This document shows positions 44,148 through 52,335 of a stretch of 64,000 nt of DNA, piece by piece (the first letter of the stretch is position 1; every line of letters begins with the position of its first letter). Under the pieces are notes generated by a model, which was not told the origin of the DNA, did not search any database, and was given only the letters and a program-made list of their open reading frames with translations. The translations under genes and the position numbers were made by a program. The stretch lies in assembly GCA_963704825.1 (NCBI GenBank), contig CAVPHV010000018.1, forward strand, positions 62,001-126,000. The letters run 5' to 3'. The DNA comes from CAVPHV01 sp963704825. GTDB taxonomy: Bacteria > Actinomycetota > Acidimicrobiia > Spongiisociales > UBA5794.

Positions 44148-44725
44148 GTGCCCGACACATCCGGCTCGAGGCGGACCCGTGCTTCGCTTGTCCAGTGAGC
44201 AGGACTCGACATGAAGGGGATGAACGTGGTGATCCACTTATGGGTGAATTCGATCTTTACCCCGAGAATGTCGGGCGACGGCAATGTTACGACTCTCGTG
44301 TCGGGTGGCCAGTTCCCTGGGTCCCCGTACTGGAAGCCACCGACGGCAGGGTCCGGACACGGATACCAAGAGCAGGTCAGATCGGTCTCGTCGTAGGTGT
44401 AATGGTTCTCGTCCCCAGTGGAGTTCCCGGCGGCGTCGGCTCGGTAGATGATGACCTTGGTGATGACATCGCTGTCCACCGCGCCGACCAATCCGGCTTG
44501 GACCGCGTCGAGAATGGCGATGTCGGCCTCTGCGTCGTCACCGAGCACGCTGCCGATCCGAGCGGACGACGTCACAGCGTTCGACATGGTCAATTGGTCC
44601 CGCAATGCGAGACCCATCTCCACGATCCCGAACAAAAGCACGAGCAGGAGGGGGAGAATGAAAGCGAACTCGACGAGCGCAGCGCCGCGCTCTTCTTTGG
44701 TCCGCTTTGAGATGCGGCTACTCAC
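44144..44725 (-). CDS. TadE-like pseudopilin (copy 2)
   Basis: A 193-residue protein starting with a GTG (GAGGAG 8 nt upstream). GAALVEFAFILPLLLVLLFG and IVEMGLALRDQLTMSNAVTS give the TadE helix with Glu5. The tail includes CSWYPCPDPAVGGFQYG. It is the first gene of a tadE2-tadG2-tadE1-tadG1 array formed by tandem duplication. Confidence 0.82.
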   Translation of the reverse strand: MSSRISKRTKEERGAALVEFAFILPLLLVLLFGIVEMGLALRDQLTMSNAVTSSARIGSVLGDDAEADIAILDAVQAGLVGAVDSDVITKVIIYRADAAGNSTGDENHYTYDETDLTCSWYPCPDPAVGGFQYGDPGNWPPDTRVVTLPSPDILGVKIEFTHKWITTFIPFMSSPAHWTSEARVRLEPDVSGT

Positions 44726-44755
44726 CGTTGTTTCTCCTCACTGAGGGTGTTCACT

Positions 44756-44761
44756 AGTGTA
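44756..44761 (-). promoter_or_regulatory. putative -10 box of tadE copy 2
   Basis: Minus strand GATACACT, leader about 24 nt, containing GAGGAG before the GTG start. It matches the element before copy 1. Confidence 0.4.
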
Positions 44762-44859
44762 TCGGCTCATAGTGGCTCAGGTATAGGAGGAATTAGGGGC
44801 CATTTCAGAACTAGTCCGCGGCACTAGACACTCCCCCTACGTTTGGAGGCCTCACCTCG

Positions 44860-45132
44860 TCACAGTCGATCGAGCAGCCTGTCTCGCTTGGCTTCGAGCC
44901 GCGCCCGTTCCGTGCGGAGGTTGCGGATGTGGTCCTCGAATCTGGCGACATCGGCCGAGGTTTCTCTGGCATCAGCTCGATCGAGCGGGTTGCCGCTGAC
45001 GGCCGCATCGCGCTTGGCGTCGTCGTCGAGGTGTTGGTGGAATATCAACTCCTCCTCAGCAAGCCGCTCGGCCTCGTGCAGCGCCGCGATCTCGTCGTTG
45101 ATCTTGAAGAGCTTGCGTTCTCGTCGCCTCAT
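44860..45132 (-). CDS. small coiled-coil protein
   Basis: A 90-residue, highly charged protein that is almost entirely helical (INDEIAALHEAERLAEEELI, ARFEDHIRNLRTERARLEAK), consistent with a two-helix coiled coil broken at SGNPLD. No known domain. ATG 45132 is preceded by TACAAT 7 nt upstream and by no ribosome binding site, so it is probably leaderless; longer frames run into tRNA-Leu on the other strand. It lies between the tad array and the tRNA. Confidence 0.65.
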   Translation of the reverse strand: MRRRERKLFKINDEIAALHEAERLAEEELIFHQHLDDDAKRDAAVSGNPLDRADARETSADVARFEDHIRNLRTERARLEAKRDRLLDRL

Positions 45133-45139
45133 CGGTGAG

Positions 45140-45145
45140 ATTGTA
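45140..45145 (-). promoter_or_regulatory. leaderless -10 box of the coiled-coil protein gene
   Basis: TACAAT on the minus strand, 7 nt before the ATG at 45132. No ribosome binding site between them. Confidence 0.45.
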
Positions 45146-45190
45146 CGGACAACGGAAGGTGACGGACGCGGTAGCATCGGGCCTCCACCG

Positions 45191-45277
45191 GCCGGGATGG
45201 CGGAATTGGTAGACGCGGCGGACTCAAAATCCGTTGTCCGCAAGGACGTGGGGGTTCAAGTCCCCCTCCCGGTACCA
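45191..45277 (+). tRNA. tRNA-Leu (anticodon CAA)
   Basis: A class II tRNA: acceptor GCCGGGA/TCCCGGT, D arm with GGTAGACGC, anticodon stem GCGGA/TCCGT around CTCAAAA (CAA, reads UUG), long variable arm (TGTCCGCAAGGACG), T arm GGGGG-TTCAAGT-CCCCC and an encoded ACCA. It is 87 nt with CCA. The flanks show no integrase or att duplication. Confidence 0.95.
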
Positions 45278-45375
45278 GGCCGGTTTGGGAGTGGCCGCCG
45301 CCCGACACCCCCGCGGTTGATCTCACCCATTCTGGCGGTTCTGCTTCTGATCACACACAGAAGCGCTCTTCTGAT

Positions 45376-46917
45376 TCACGTGGGCGGTGCCGCGGCCGCG
45401 GGCCGGGGACGCTCCCACACCCTCCCGGTGGCGAGGGCAACGGACTTGTAGGCGCCGTCGTAGATCCCGATCGATTTGTTGCGCACGATTCCGTCGCAGT
45501 ACATGGCAAGCAGGTCTTCCTCGAGTGTGACCAGGTCGATCGCCTGCAGAGTCTCAGGGATCGTTCTTGTTTCGACGGTTCCATCGCCTAGCTCGGCCGA
45601 GCGAATCGCCCCCCATGCCTCATGCCCACCGACCCGCTCGTTGAAGATCTTCGGTACCGGGTAGAAGGCCAGCTCGCTCGGTTTTGTGATCATCACGTCG
45701 ACGACCCGCATGAGGTAGTTGGTCGCATAGACGCCGTGGAAGATGTTGTCGTAGATGAACACGTGGATGCCGCTCGCGCTCCCCGTGCGGATCTCGTCGG
45801 CAAACCCCTTCGTGTCGTCCCAGGTTGTGTGCAAGTCGATCATCCGGAAGGTGTCACCGAGCTCGCTGCGCAGCCAGTCCCAATTCTCCCGGTGATCGCC
45901 GAGGTTCACGAAGAGCGTGGCTTCACCCGCACGCACCTTCGGCACCATGTGGTCCACAATCGCCTTGAACAGCTCGCGCTGTGCCCCCGCTCCGCCCATG
46001 GTGAGCAGAAACCGGCGCGGTTCCCCTGATGCCATGCGCCCAATGCGCAGCTCACAGTCGAGCTCGATGTTCTCAACGAGTTCGTGATCCACGTGATGAC
46101 CGACGTAGTGCAGCGCCTCACTCGGAGTGGGCTTGAGGATGGCGTTCTTCTCGTCGAACCCGCGCATCGTCCGGAAGCCGTAGTACCCGGACGGGGACTG
46201 GACCGCGTGCTGGGCGCCCTCGATCAGCTGGAAGGCCATCGGCCAATTGTCGAACATCATGTCGACGACATGGGTCATCCCGCCGGCAACCGCGCCCATG
46301 CTGTTCCACATGTGCGCTCCGAGGAGGGGAGTTTCGGCAGGAAGCGCCCTGTGCAAATCGGCGAAGAGCTCACTCATCCGGTAATCCCTTGCGTTCGCCT
46401 TGATGAACCGCCACGGCCACCCGGCAGCGAAGGTGTTGAGGGCCCACCACAGACCTGGCAGGGTGCGGTCGCCGGTGGTGATGGATTCCCACACGTACTT
46501 GTTGAAGAGGGGGCTCCGCTGCGACAGGCGGGAGAACCTGCTGTAGTTGGTGTTCCACCAGTTGATGACGTCGGTGGAGATGCCGGGGATGGAAAGCAAG
46601 TCGAGCCAATACGGCGTGTAGCCCATCGACCTGGCGGCGGAGGCTCCCGCCATGGCGATGCGGTAGTGACCAAACCCCATCCGGACGGTGGCGCAGATGA
46701 CCCCGGTCGACGGGTCGACGGGATCGCCCTCGCCGTCGCGGACGATGTCCTTGAGCCCAAAGATGGGGCCGAGATAGCCGTTGTCGACGAGAGAGAGGTC
46801 GTACGGCTCGCCCTCGCGGTAGTCGAACTTGTCTTCGAACATCCGCTGCCACTTCCGTGCCGTGCTGGCGTACGAGGCTTTGAGGTGGTTGCCGTACAAC
46901 GAGAATCCGTCAGCCAT
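45376..46917 (-). CDS. uncharacterised GT-B/MurG-like protein
   Basis: A 513-residue cytoplasmic protein. ATVRMGFGHYRIAMAGASAA resembles the N-terminal nucleotide-binding loop of GT28-type enzymes (GxGHxxxA), LLTMGGAGAQRELF resembles the start of their C-terminal domain, and ITKPSELAFYPVPKIF with VGGHEAWGAIRSAELGDG recalls the MurG donor-site segment. It could thus be a glycosyltransferase or a non-catalytic relative; no family function is known to me. GAAGGAG precedes the ATG. It diverges from the DeoR-type repressor of a galactoside cassette, with the double AAACGAAA operator between, so joint control is likely. Confidence 0.65.
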   Translation of the reverse strand: MADGFSLYGNHLKASYASTARKWQRMFEDKFDYREGEPYDLSLVDNGYLGPIFGLKDIVRDGEGDPVDPSTGVICATVRMGFGHYRIAMAGASAARSMGYTPYWLDLLSIPGISTDVINWWNTNYSRFSRLSQRSPLFNKYVWESITTGDRTLPGLWWALNTFAAGWPWRFIKANARDYRMSELFADLHRALPAETPLLGAHMWNSMGAVAGGMTHVVDMMFDNWPMAFQLIEGAQHAVQSPSGYYGFRTMRGFDEKNAILKPTPSEALHYVGHHVDHELVENIELDCELRIGRMASGEPRRFLLTMGGAGAQRELFKAIVDHMVPKVRAGEATLFVNLGDHRENWDWLRSELGDTFRMIDLHTTWDDTKGFADEIRTGSASGIHVFIYDNIFHGVYATNYLMRVVDVMITKPSELAFYPVPKIFNERVGGHEAWGAIRSAELGDGTVETRTIPETLQAIDLVTLEEDLLAMYCDGIVRNKSIGIYDGAYKSVALATGRVWERPRPAAAAPPT

Positions 46918-47016
46918 ACCCCACTCCTTCTATGCGAATCGGATGCGTGTCGGAACAGTATCGCCCCCCGAGCGCGGTTGCGAGCCCGAAACTCCATCGC
47001 CCGAGACGCTTGTGGC

Positions 47017-47044
47017 TTGACAACCAAACGAAAGCAAACGAAAC
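47017..47044 (+). promoter_or_regulatory. repressor operator with consensus -35 box
   Basis: A perfect TTGACA (47017-47022) is followed by two identical octamers AAACGAAA (47026-47033 and 47036-47043) one helical turn apart. DeoR/GlpR-type repressors commonly bind direct repeats with a TTTCG core, which is the complement of this motif. The repeats fill the spacer downstream of the -35, so binding should block the regulator's own promoter and probably that of the divergent gene. Confidence 0.6.
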
Positions 47045-47078
47045 TCGGATCAGAGTCCCGACCCGTCAGGTGGCCGCG

Positions 47079-47867
47079 ATGGAACGAGCCGTTCCCGCAG
47101 CGCTACGGAGGGAGAGAATCCTCTCCCTCGTTCAAGAGAGAGAGTTCGTGCGAGTTTCGGACCTCAGTGCGATGTTCGGTATCTCAGAGGTGACGGTGCG
47201 CAGCGACCTCGACCTCCTCGACGGCACCGGGAGCCTCCAGCGTGTCCACGGCGGCGCCGTGGTGCGAGCCCTTCGCCCCCGCCTCGAGCGCTCCTTCGAG
47301 GAGTCGAGCAGTAGCGCTGCAGAGGAGAAAGCCGCCATCGGCCGCGCCGCCGCCGCAATGGTCTCGAACGGGGAAACGATCATCCTCGACGTTGGCTCGA
47401 CGACCACCGCCGTCGCCCGAGCGCTCGTCGCCCGCGCCGACCTTGGTGACGTCGTGGTGTTCACCAGCGCCCTCAACGTGGCCCTCGAACTCGAGCTTGG
47501 GATTCCGAGGTTCACGGTCGTCGTCACCGGAGGCACTCTCCGGCCACTCCAGCACTCGCTCGTCGACCCCATGGCGAACCACATCCTCGCGCGAGTAAAC
47601 GTGTCGACCGTGTTCCTCGGCTGCAACGGGGTCCACCCCGACGAGGGCATCACCAACGTCAACCTCCCCGAGACGGCCGTGAAGCAGCACATGCTCGACG
47701 CTGCCCAGCGATGCGTCGTGGTGGCGGACGGCTCCAAGGTCGGAAACATCAGCGTTGTGAAGATCGCCGACATCGAAACAGTGGACGTGCTCGTGACGAG
47801 CTCGTCGGCGCCTGCCGAGGCGCTCTCCGAGATCGCAAATCGCGGACCACTCATCGAGGTCGCGTGA
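47079..47867 (+). CDS. DeoR/GlpR-family transcriptional repressor
   Basis: A 262-residue regulator. The helix-turn-helix is RRERILSLVQEREFVRVSDL followed by SEVTVRSDLDLLDGTGSLQR, the DeoR signature. The C-terminal sugar-phosphate-sensing domain has ILDVGSTTTAVARAL, GGTLRPLQHSLVDP, FLGCNGVHPDEGITN and VVVADGSKVG. It is the first gene of the galactoside cassette and probably responds to a phosphorylated sugar from it. ATG 47079 is the family start; AGGTGG lies upstream. Confidence 0.9.
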   Translation: MERAVPAALRRERILSLVQEREFVRVSDLSAMFGISEVTVRSDLDLLDGTGSLQRVHGGAVVRALRPRLERSFEESSSSAAEEKAAIGRAAAAMVSNGETIILDVGSTTTAVARALVARADLGDVVVFTSALNVALELELGIPRFTVVVTGGTLRPLQHSLVDPMANHILARVNVSTVFLGCNGVHPDEGITNVNLPETAVKQHMLDAAQRCVVVADGSKVGNISVVKIADIETVDVLVTSSSAPAEALSEIANRGPLIEVA

Positions 47868-47911
47868 ACAAGAGAAGAAAGAAGGGGTACCACCCCTCAC
47901 GAGGAGGAACG

Positions 47912-49310
47912 ATGGCAAAACGACTCATGGTGCTGTTGTTCGTGCTTGCGCTGGTTGCAGCTGCATGCGGGGACGACGATTCCGGAGACACGACGACAAC
48001 CGCCGCGGAGGGTGGAGAAACCACCACCACGGCTGAAGGAGCAACCACGACCGCGGCGCCGGCCACCACCACTACGAGTGGCGAAGGCGGCGGCGAGGCA
48101 GTGTCGCTGCGATGGCGAACTCGTCCTGACAACGATCAGGAAGCGGCCGTCTACCAGTCGGTCAGCGATTCCCTGCAAGGTCAGATCACGGACGTGACCC
48201 TTGTGTACGAGGCAGGCGGTACCGAGACGGAAGGGTACCAGCAGGCACTGCTGACACAGCTGTCTGCCGGTGAAGCGCCCGACGTGTTCTGGATCCCCGG
48301 TGCTGACATTGCCCAGTTTGCACAGGCGGGTGTTCTCTTGAACCTCGCTCCGTACGCCGGCGGCGGATGCCGACTTCAGCGTCGACGACTTCTACCCCGG
48401 CCCGATGGAGCAGCTCACCACCGATCCGGCGACGGGTCAGTCCGACCCAGCTTCGTATCTGTGGGGCCTCCCCCGCGACGTATCGGCGTTCGCTCTCTAT
48501 CTCAACCTCGACCTCATCGCTGAAGCCGGCGCGGCAGATCCGCGTGAGCTGGCAGCAGCGGGGACATGGGACTGGGCGGCCTTCAGCGAGGTTGCCGAAC
48601 AGGTGGCGGCGCTCGCACCCGAGATCTTCGGCTACGGACAGAACTCGTGGTGGGGCCCGAACGGTTGGTGGGTCAACTCTGCAGGTGGCGGGTTCTTCAA
48701 CGACGCCCGTGACGCTTGCGGCCTCGACACGCCCGAGTCGATTGCCGGCTTGACGGCCTTCCGCGACTTCTATGCCACGGGCGCTGCTTCCACATACGGA
48801 GAAGATGCAGAACCGATCTTCAAGGCCGGCAACACCGGAATGTTCCAGAACGGCCGCTGGGGAACCCCCGGGATTCGTGAGGTCGACTTCAACTGGGACG
48901 TTGTGAAGCTGCCCGAAGGACCGGGTGGACCTTCCAACTGGCTCTTCTGGGGCGCCTACGTCGTCAATGCGAGTACGGAGAACCCCGAGGCCGCCTGGGA
49001 CCTGGTGCGGGCGCTGACGTCGGCCGACGTGCAGGCTGAGGTCGCCGGACTGGGTGCCAACATCCCGAGCCGGGTGAGCCAGGATGCGCTCGATGCCTTC
49101 CTCACCTTCACCCCGCCGGAGAACAACCAGGCGTTCTTGGATGGTCTCAGCGAGAACCCAGAGACGGAGGCTCCGCTGTGGAACGGTGACTGGGCCTCGT
49201 ACCGGGATGAGATGAACACCCGGATGACCGCGGTGGTCTCCGGCGACCTGTCCATCGAGGAGTTCCAGGCGAACATCTGCACGGACCTGAACCAGTACTT
49301 CAACAACTGA
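47912..49310 (+). pseudogene. sugar ABC transporter binding lipoprotein with a frameshift
   Basis: A type I extracellular binding protein of about 465 residues. The signal peptide ends in LVAAAC, then a Thr/Ala-rich linker and VSLRWRTRPDNDQEAAVYQS start the domain. The first frame reaches LLNLAPYAGG; one extra G in GGCGGCGG (48358-48366) breaks it, and the next frame continues DADFSVDDFYPGPMEQL, WGLPRDVSAFALYLNLDLIA, WWGPNGWWVNSAGGGFFND and ends DLNQYFNN. GAGGAGG precedes the ATG at 47912. Neighbours suggest an alpha-galactoside as ligand. The junction is exact, so the gene is intact apart from one base: a sequence error or a very recent mutation. Confidence 0.8.
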
Positions 49311-49320
49311 TGACATGAAA

Positions 49321-49356
49321 CTGTTTGGGGGTGGGATTCGTCCCACCCCCAAACAG
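49321..49356 (+). terminator. 16-bp UUCG hairpin between binding protein and permease genes
   Basis: CTGTTTGGGGGTGGGA (49321-49336), TTCG, TCCCACCCCCAAACAG (49341-49356), a perfect stem. Without a U-tract it is more likely a stabilising or partially terminating stem that lets the binding protein be made in excess over the permeases, as in maltose-type operons. Confidence 0.7.
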
Positions 49357-49385
49357 CAGGACCGCCCACTGGAGGTCGGAGGGTT

Positions 49386-51068
49386 GTGACGCAGAACACC
49401 GAATTGGCCACCCAGACCTCACAGACGACCCCGAACGGGCAACCGACCTGGTTGCTCGCCGTGATCGCCTGGCAGGGCACTGTCGCGGTCGGGGCCGTTG
49501 CCGCCGCGATTGCCATCGCCACCGGCAGCCCTCTTCGACCTGAGGGGTGTCGGCCTGGCGATCGGTTTGGCTCTGGCGGCCGTCGTCGCTTTCCTTGCCG
49601 CCTACGCACTCCCCTACCTCTTGTCGCATCGGAACAAGGGACGAACGGTGGCGACGCTGCTCCAGTACACCTTGCTGGTGATGGCCGCGGTGGCGGCACT
49701 CCAGGTCATGGGGATCTTTCGGGGGATCGATGCCCTGGCCACCAGTTTCCGCGAGCTCTGGTTCTGGAGTCTGATCATCCTCGCCGGCTGGCTGATCTAC
49801 TCGCAGGCCGATCGCTTCGGATCGGTCGAGGCCGAGGTCCGACGGGTGGGACAATGGACGATGATCGCCGGGGCTGCGGTCCTCGCATTGGCCCTCGGCC
49901 TGATTCCGGGCATGGTCGAGTTCGTTCGCAGGCTCATCGAGCCGGACGCTCTCGTGCTTGCCCTGATTGCGGCGTCATCTGTGGAGCCGCCTTCTGGCTC
50001 CTCCGTCGGCGCGGTGCCACGGATGTGTTCGCTACGACGGTCACCGAGGCAGAAGCCGTCGACGGCTATCTGTTCGTGTCGCCGAACGTTTTTGGGTTCC
50101 TCGCCTTCTTCGCATTCCCGCTGTTGTTCTCGCTCTTCGTGTCATTTACGGCGTGGGACGGCCTCACCGAGATCACGTGGCTCGGCCCCGACAACTACAT
50201 CAAGATCTTCAGCATTCAGTTCGTCTCGCTCGATGCCGGTCAAGCGGCTTCCGACGCGCTCAGCGCGGGGTACAGCCAGGCCTTCCGATTCGGCGACATC
50301 GTCATGGGAGCCCGCGATCCGAACTTCTGGATCGGCTTCAAGAACATCATCTTCTTCGCCGTCATCGCGATCCCGCTGGCGACGTTCCCCGCGCTGGTGC
50401 TCGCTGCGTTGCTCAACTCGAAGATCCCGGGCATGAAGGTCTTTCGGGCGGTCTACTTCATTCCTTACGTAGCTGGTCTCCTCGGGGTGCTACTCATCTG
50501 GAAGCAGCTCTACAACGCCTCGATCGGATACATCAACTACGGCATACTGCGGCTGTTCGACCTGATCAACGTGATACCGGGCGTGAACCTCACTGCCCCG
50601 CAGCCCGAGTGGCTGTCGGATCCGAAGTTCGCAATGTGGTCCATCGTCATCTTCTTCGCGTGGTTCATGACGGGGTACAACGCCGTCCTCTTTGTTGCCG
50701 GCATGCAGGGGATCCCACCCTCGCTGTACGAAGCTGCCGACATCGACGGGGCGAGTTGGTGGCAGAAGTTCCGCAATATCACCGTGCCGCTGCTGCGCCC
50801 GACGACCTTCTTCGTTGTCGCCACCACAACCATCCTCGGGCTCCAGATCTTCACCGAACCGTTCGTCCTCATGGGGCCTCAACTCCCGCCGTCGGGACCG
50901 GACAACGCGACGCTCACGCCGGTCGTGCAGCTGTACCAAGAGGGATTCCAGCGATTCAATCAGGGCTACGCCTCGGCCCTTGCCTGGGTGCTCTTCGTCT
51001 TCATCTTTGCGATAACGCTCGTCTACTTCTGGCGCCAGCGAAGAGCTGAGCAGGAAGGGATCGGCTGA
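49386..51068 (+). pseudogene. sugar ABC permease (MalF-type) with two compensating frameshifts
   Basis: The N-terminus (GTG or equivalent near 49386, TWLLAVIAWQGTVAVGAVAA) shifts by one base near 49521-49535 into a frame encoding a multi-helix N-terminal region (LAIGLALAAVVAFLAAYALP, ATLLQYTLLVMAAVAALQVM, WSLIILAGWLIYSQADRF), then returns near 49963-49975 to the first frame: GVICGAAFWLLRRRGA, NVFGFLAFFAFPLLFSLFVS, the permease core and the EAA loop (YEAADIDGASWWQKFRNITV). An extra base and a missing base cancel. The joined protein is about 560 residues with several extra N-terminal helices. Operon partner of the gene at 51071. Confidence 0.75.
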
Positions 51069-51070
51069 CG

Positions 51071-52324
51071 ATGACTGACCTCGACACGCGTTCCACCAAG
51101 GATGCCGAGACGACAGGGCGTCGCCAGGCGCGCAAGGCCCGGCGGAAGAAGCGGCTCGGATATGCGGGCATCTACACGATCCTCGGGATCTTCGCCATCG
51201 CCATGGTCTTTCCGTTCGTCTACATGTTCTTCACTGCGCTCAAGGACTCGTCCGACGTCTTCACCTACCCGCCGCGGGTGCTTCCCTACGAGCCGCAAAC
51301 GATCGAGGTGAATGGGGAGCCGCTTCCGCTCTTCCAAATCGAGACAGAGGACGGTGGGGATCTGCGCGAAATGGTCCTTGCCGAATCCGGCGTCGCAGCG
51401 GGCCTCTTTGCCCAAGAGGACGATCTCGAAACCACGATTGCCGTCCCACTCGAGTTCGCAGTGGACACCGGGCGCACGGTCACCGTCGACGGTGAAGCCC
51501 TGTCGGTGTACACCGTGACCTTCGCGGGCGAAGCGGAAGATCTCGTGCTGTTGCGGGGCACCGCCGTTGGCCGTTTCGTCGATCCCAACGATCAAACCGT
51601 CGAGGGCTTTGCCGTGGTGCGAACCGCACAAGCGGCGGAGCGGGTCACCGCTCGCTGGTCGAACTACAGCGAGGTGCTGGGCATCCGCGACTTCGACAAG
51701 GCCATCACCAACACCGTTCTGATCACGTTGCTGGTCATGGCGGGAAGTCTCTTCACTTCGATCATGGGGGGCTACGCCTTCGCCCGGATGAAGTTCCCCG
51801 GGCGGGATCCACTCTTCGTCGGCTACCTCGGGTCGATCATGATCCCGTTTGTCGTACTGATCATTCCGTTATTTCAGATCGTGGTTGCATTGAACTGGAA
51901 CAACACCCTTGCGGCCCTCGTATGGCCGTTCGTCTACACCGCGTACGGCACCTTCCTGATGCGGCAGTTCTTCATGTCCATCCCCAAGGACCTCGAAGAG
52001 GCGGCGTTCATGGATGGTGCGTCCCGTTGGCGGATCCTGTGGACGATCTTCGTTCCTCTTTCGTGGCCCGCCGTCGCGACGCTTGCGGTCTTCCAGTTCC
52101 TCTACGCGTGGAATTCGTTCATCTGGCCGCTGGTGGTGATCGACGCCGGGAACACCGAATCATTCGTGCTCACGCTGGCGCTCTCCATCCTCGGTGGCCA
52201 GGGCGCTGATCAACCCCAGCTCATCTTCGCCGGTGTCGCCATGGCAGTGGTTATCCCGCTCGTGGTGTTCGCGATGGCCCAGCGTTACTTCGTCGAGAAC
52301 GTCGCTTCCAGCGGCATCAAATAG
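51071..52324 (+). CDS. sugar ABC permease (MalG-type) with large external insert
   Basis: A 417-residue permease, against about 280 for typical MalG proteins. Helix 1 (AGIYTILGIFAIAMVFPFVY) and FFTALKDSSDVFTYPPRVLP are normal; then about 130 residues (roughly 80-210) of acidic, strand-rich sequence (LREMVLAESGVAAGLFAQED, AVDTGRTVTVDGEALSVYTV) replace the usual short loop before WSNYSEVLGIRDFDKAITNT. Five further helices and the EAA loop EEAAFMDGASRWRILWTIFV follow. The insert should lie outside the membrane, where it could touch the binding protein or ligand. The start is 2 nt after the previous stop. Confidence 0.88.
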   Translation: MTDLDTRSTKDAETTGRRQARKARRKKRLGYAGIYTILGIFAIAMVFPFVYMFFTALKDSSDVFTYPPRVLPYEPQTIEVNGEPLPLFQIETEDGGDLREMVLAESGVAAGLFAQEDDLETTIAVPLEFAVDTGRTVTVDGEALSVYTVTFAGEAEDLVLLRGTAVGRFVDPNDQTVEGFAVVRTAQAAERVTARWSNYSEVLGIRDFDKAITNTVLITLLVMAGSLFTSIMGGYAFARMKFPGRDPLFVGYLGSIMIPFVVLIIPLFQIVVALNWNNTLAALVWPFVYTAYGTFLMRQFFMSIPKDLEEAAFMDGASRWRILWTIFVPLSWPAVATLAVFQFLYAWNSFIWPLVVIDAGNTESFVLTLALSILGGQGADQPQLIFAGVAMAVVIPLVVFAMAQRYFVENVASSGIK

Positions 52325-52335
52325 AGCTGCCGCCC

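Noticed and set aside
11980..44782. A shared 16-mer, CCTGAGCCACTATGAG, near 11981 and in reverse near 44767
   Set aside because: About one shared 16-mer is expected by chance in 64 kb when both strands are considered, and no common context was found.
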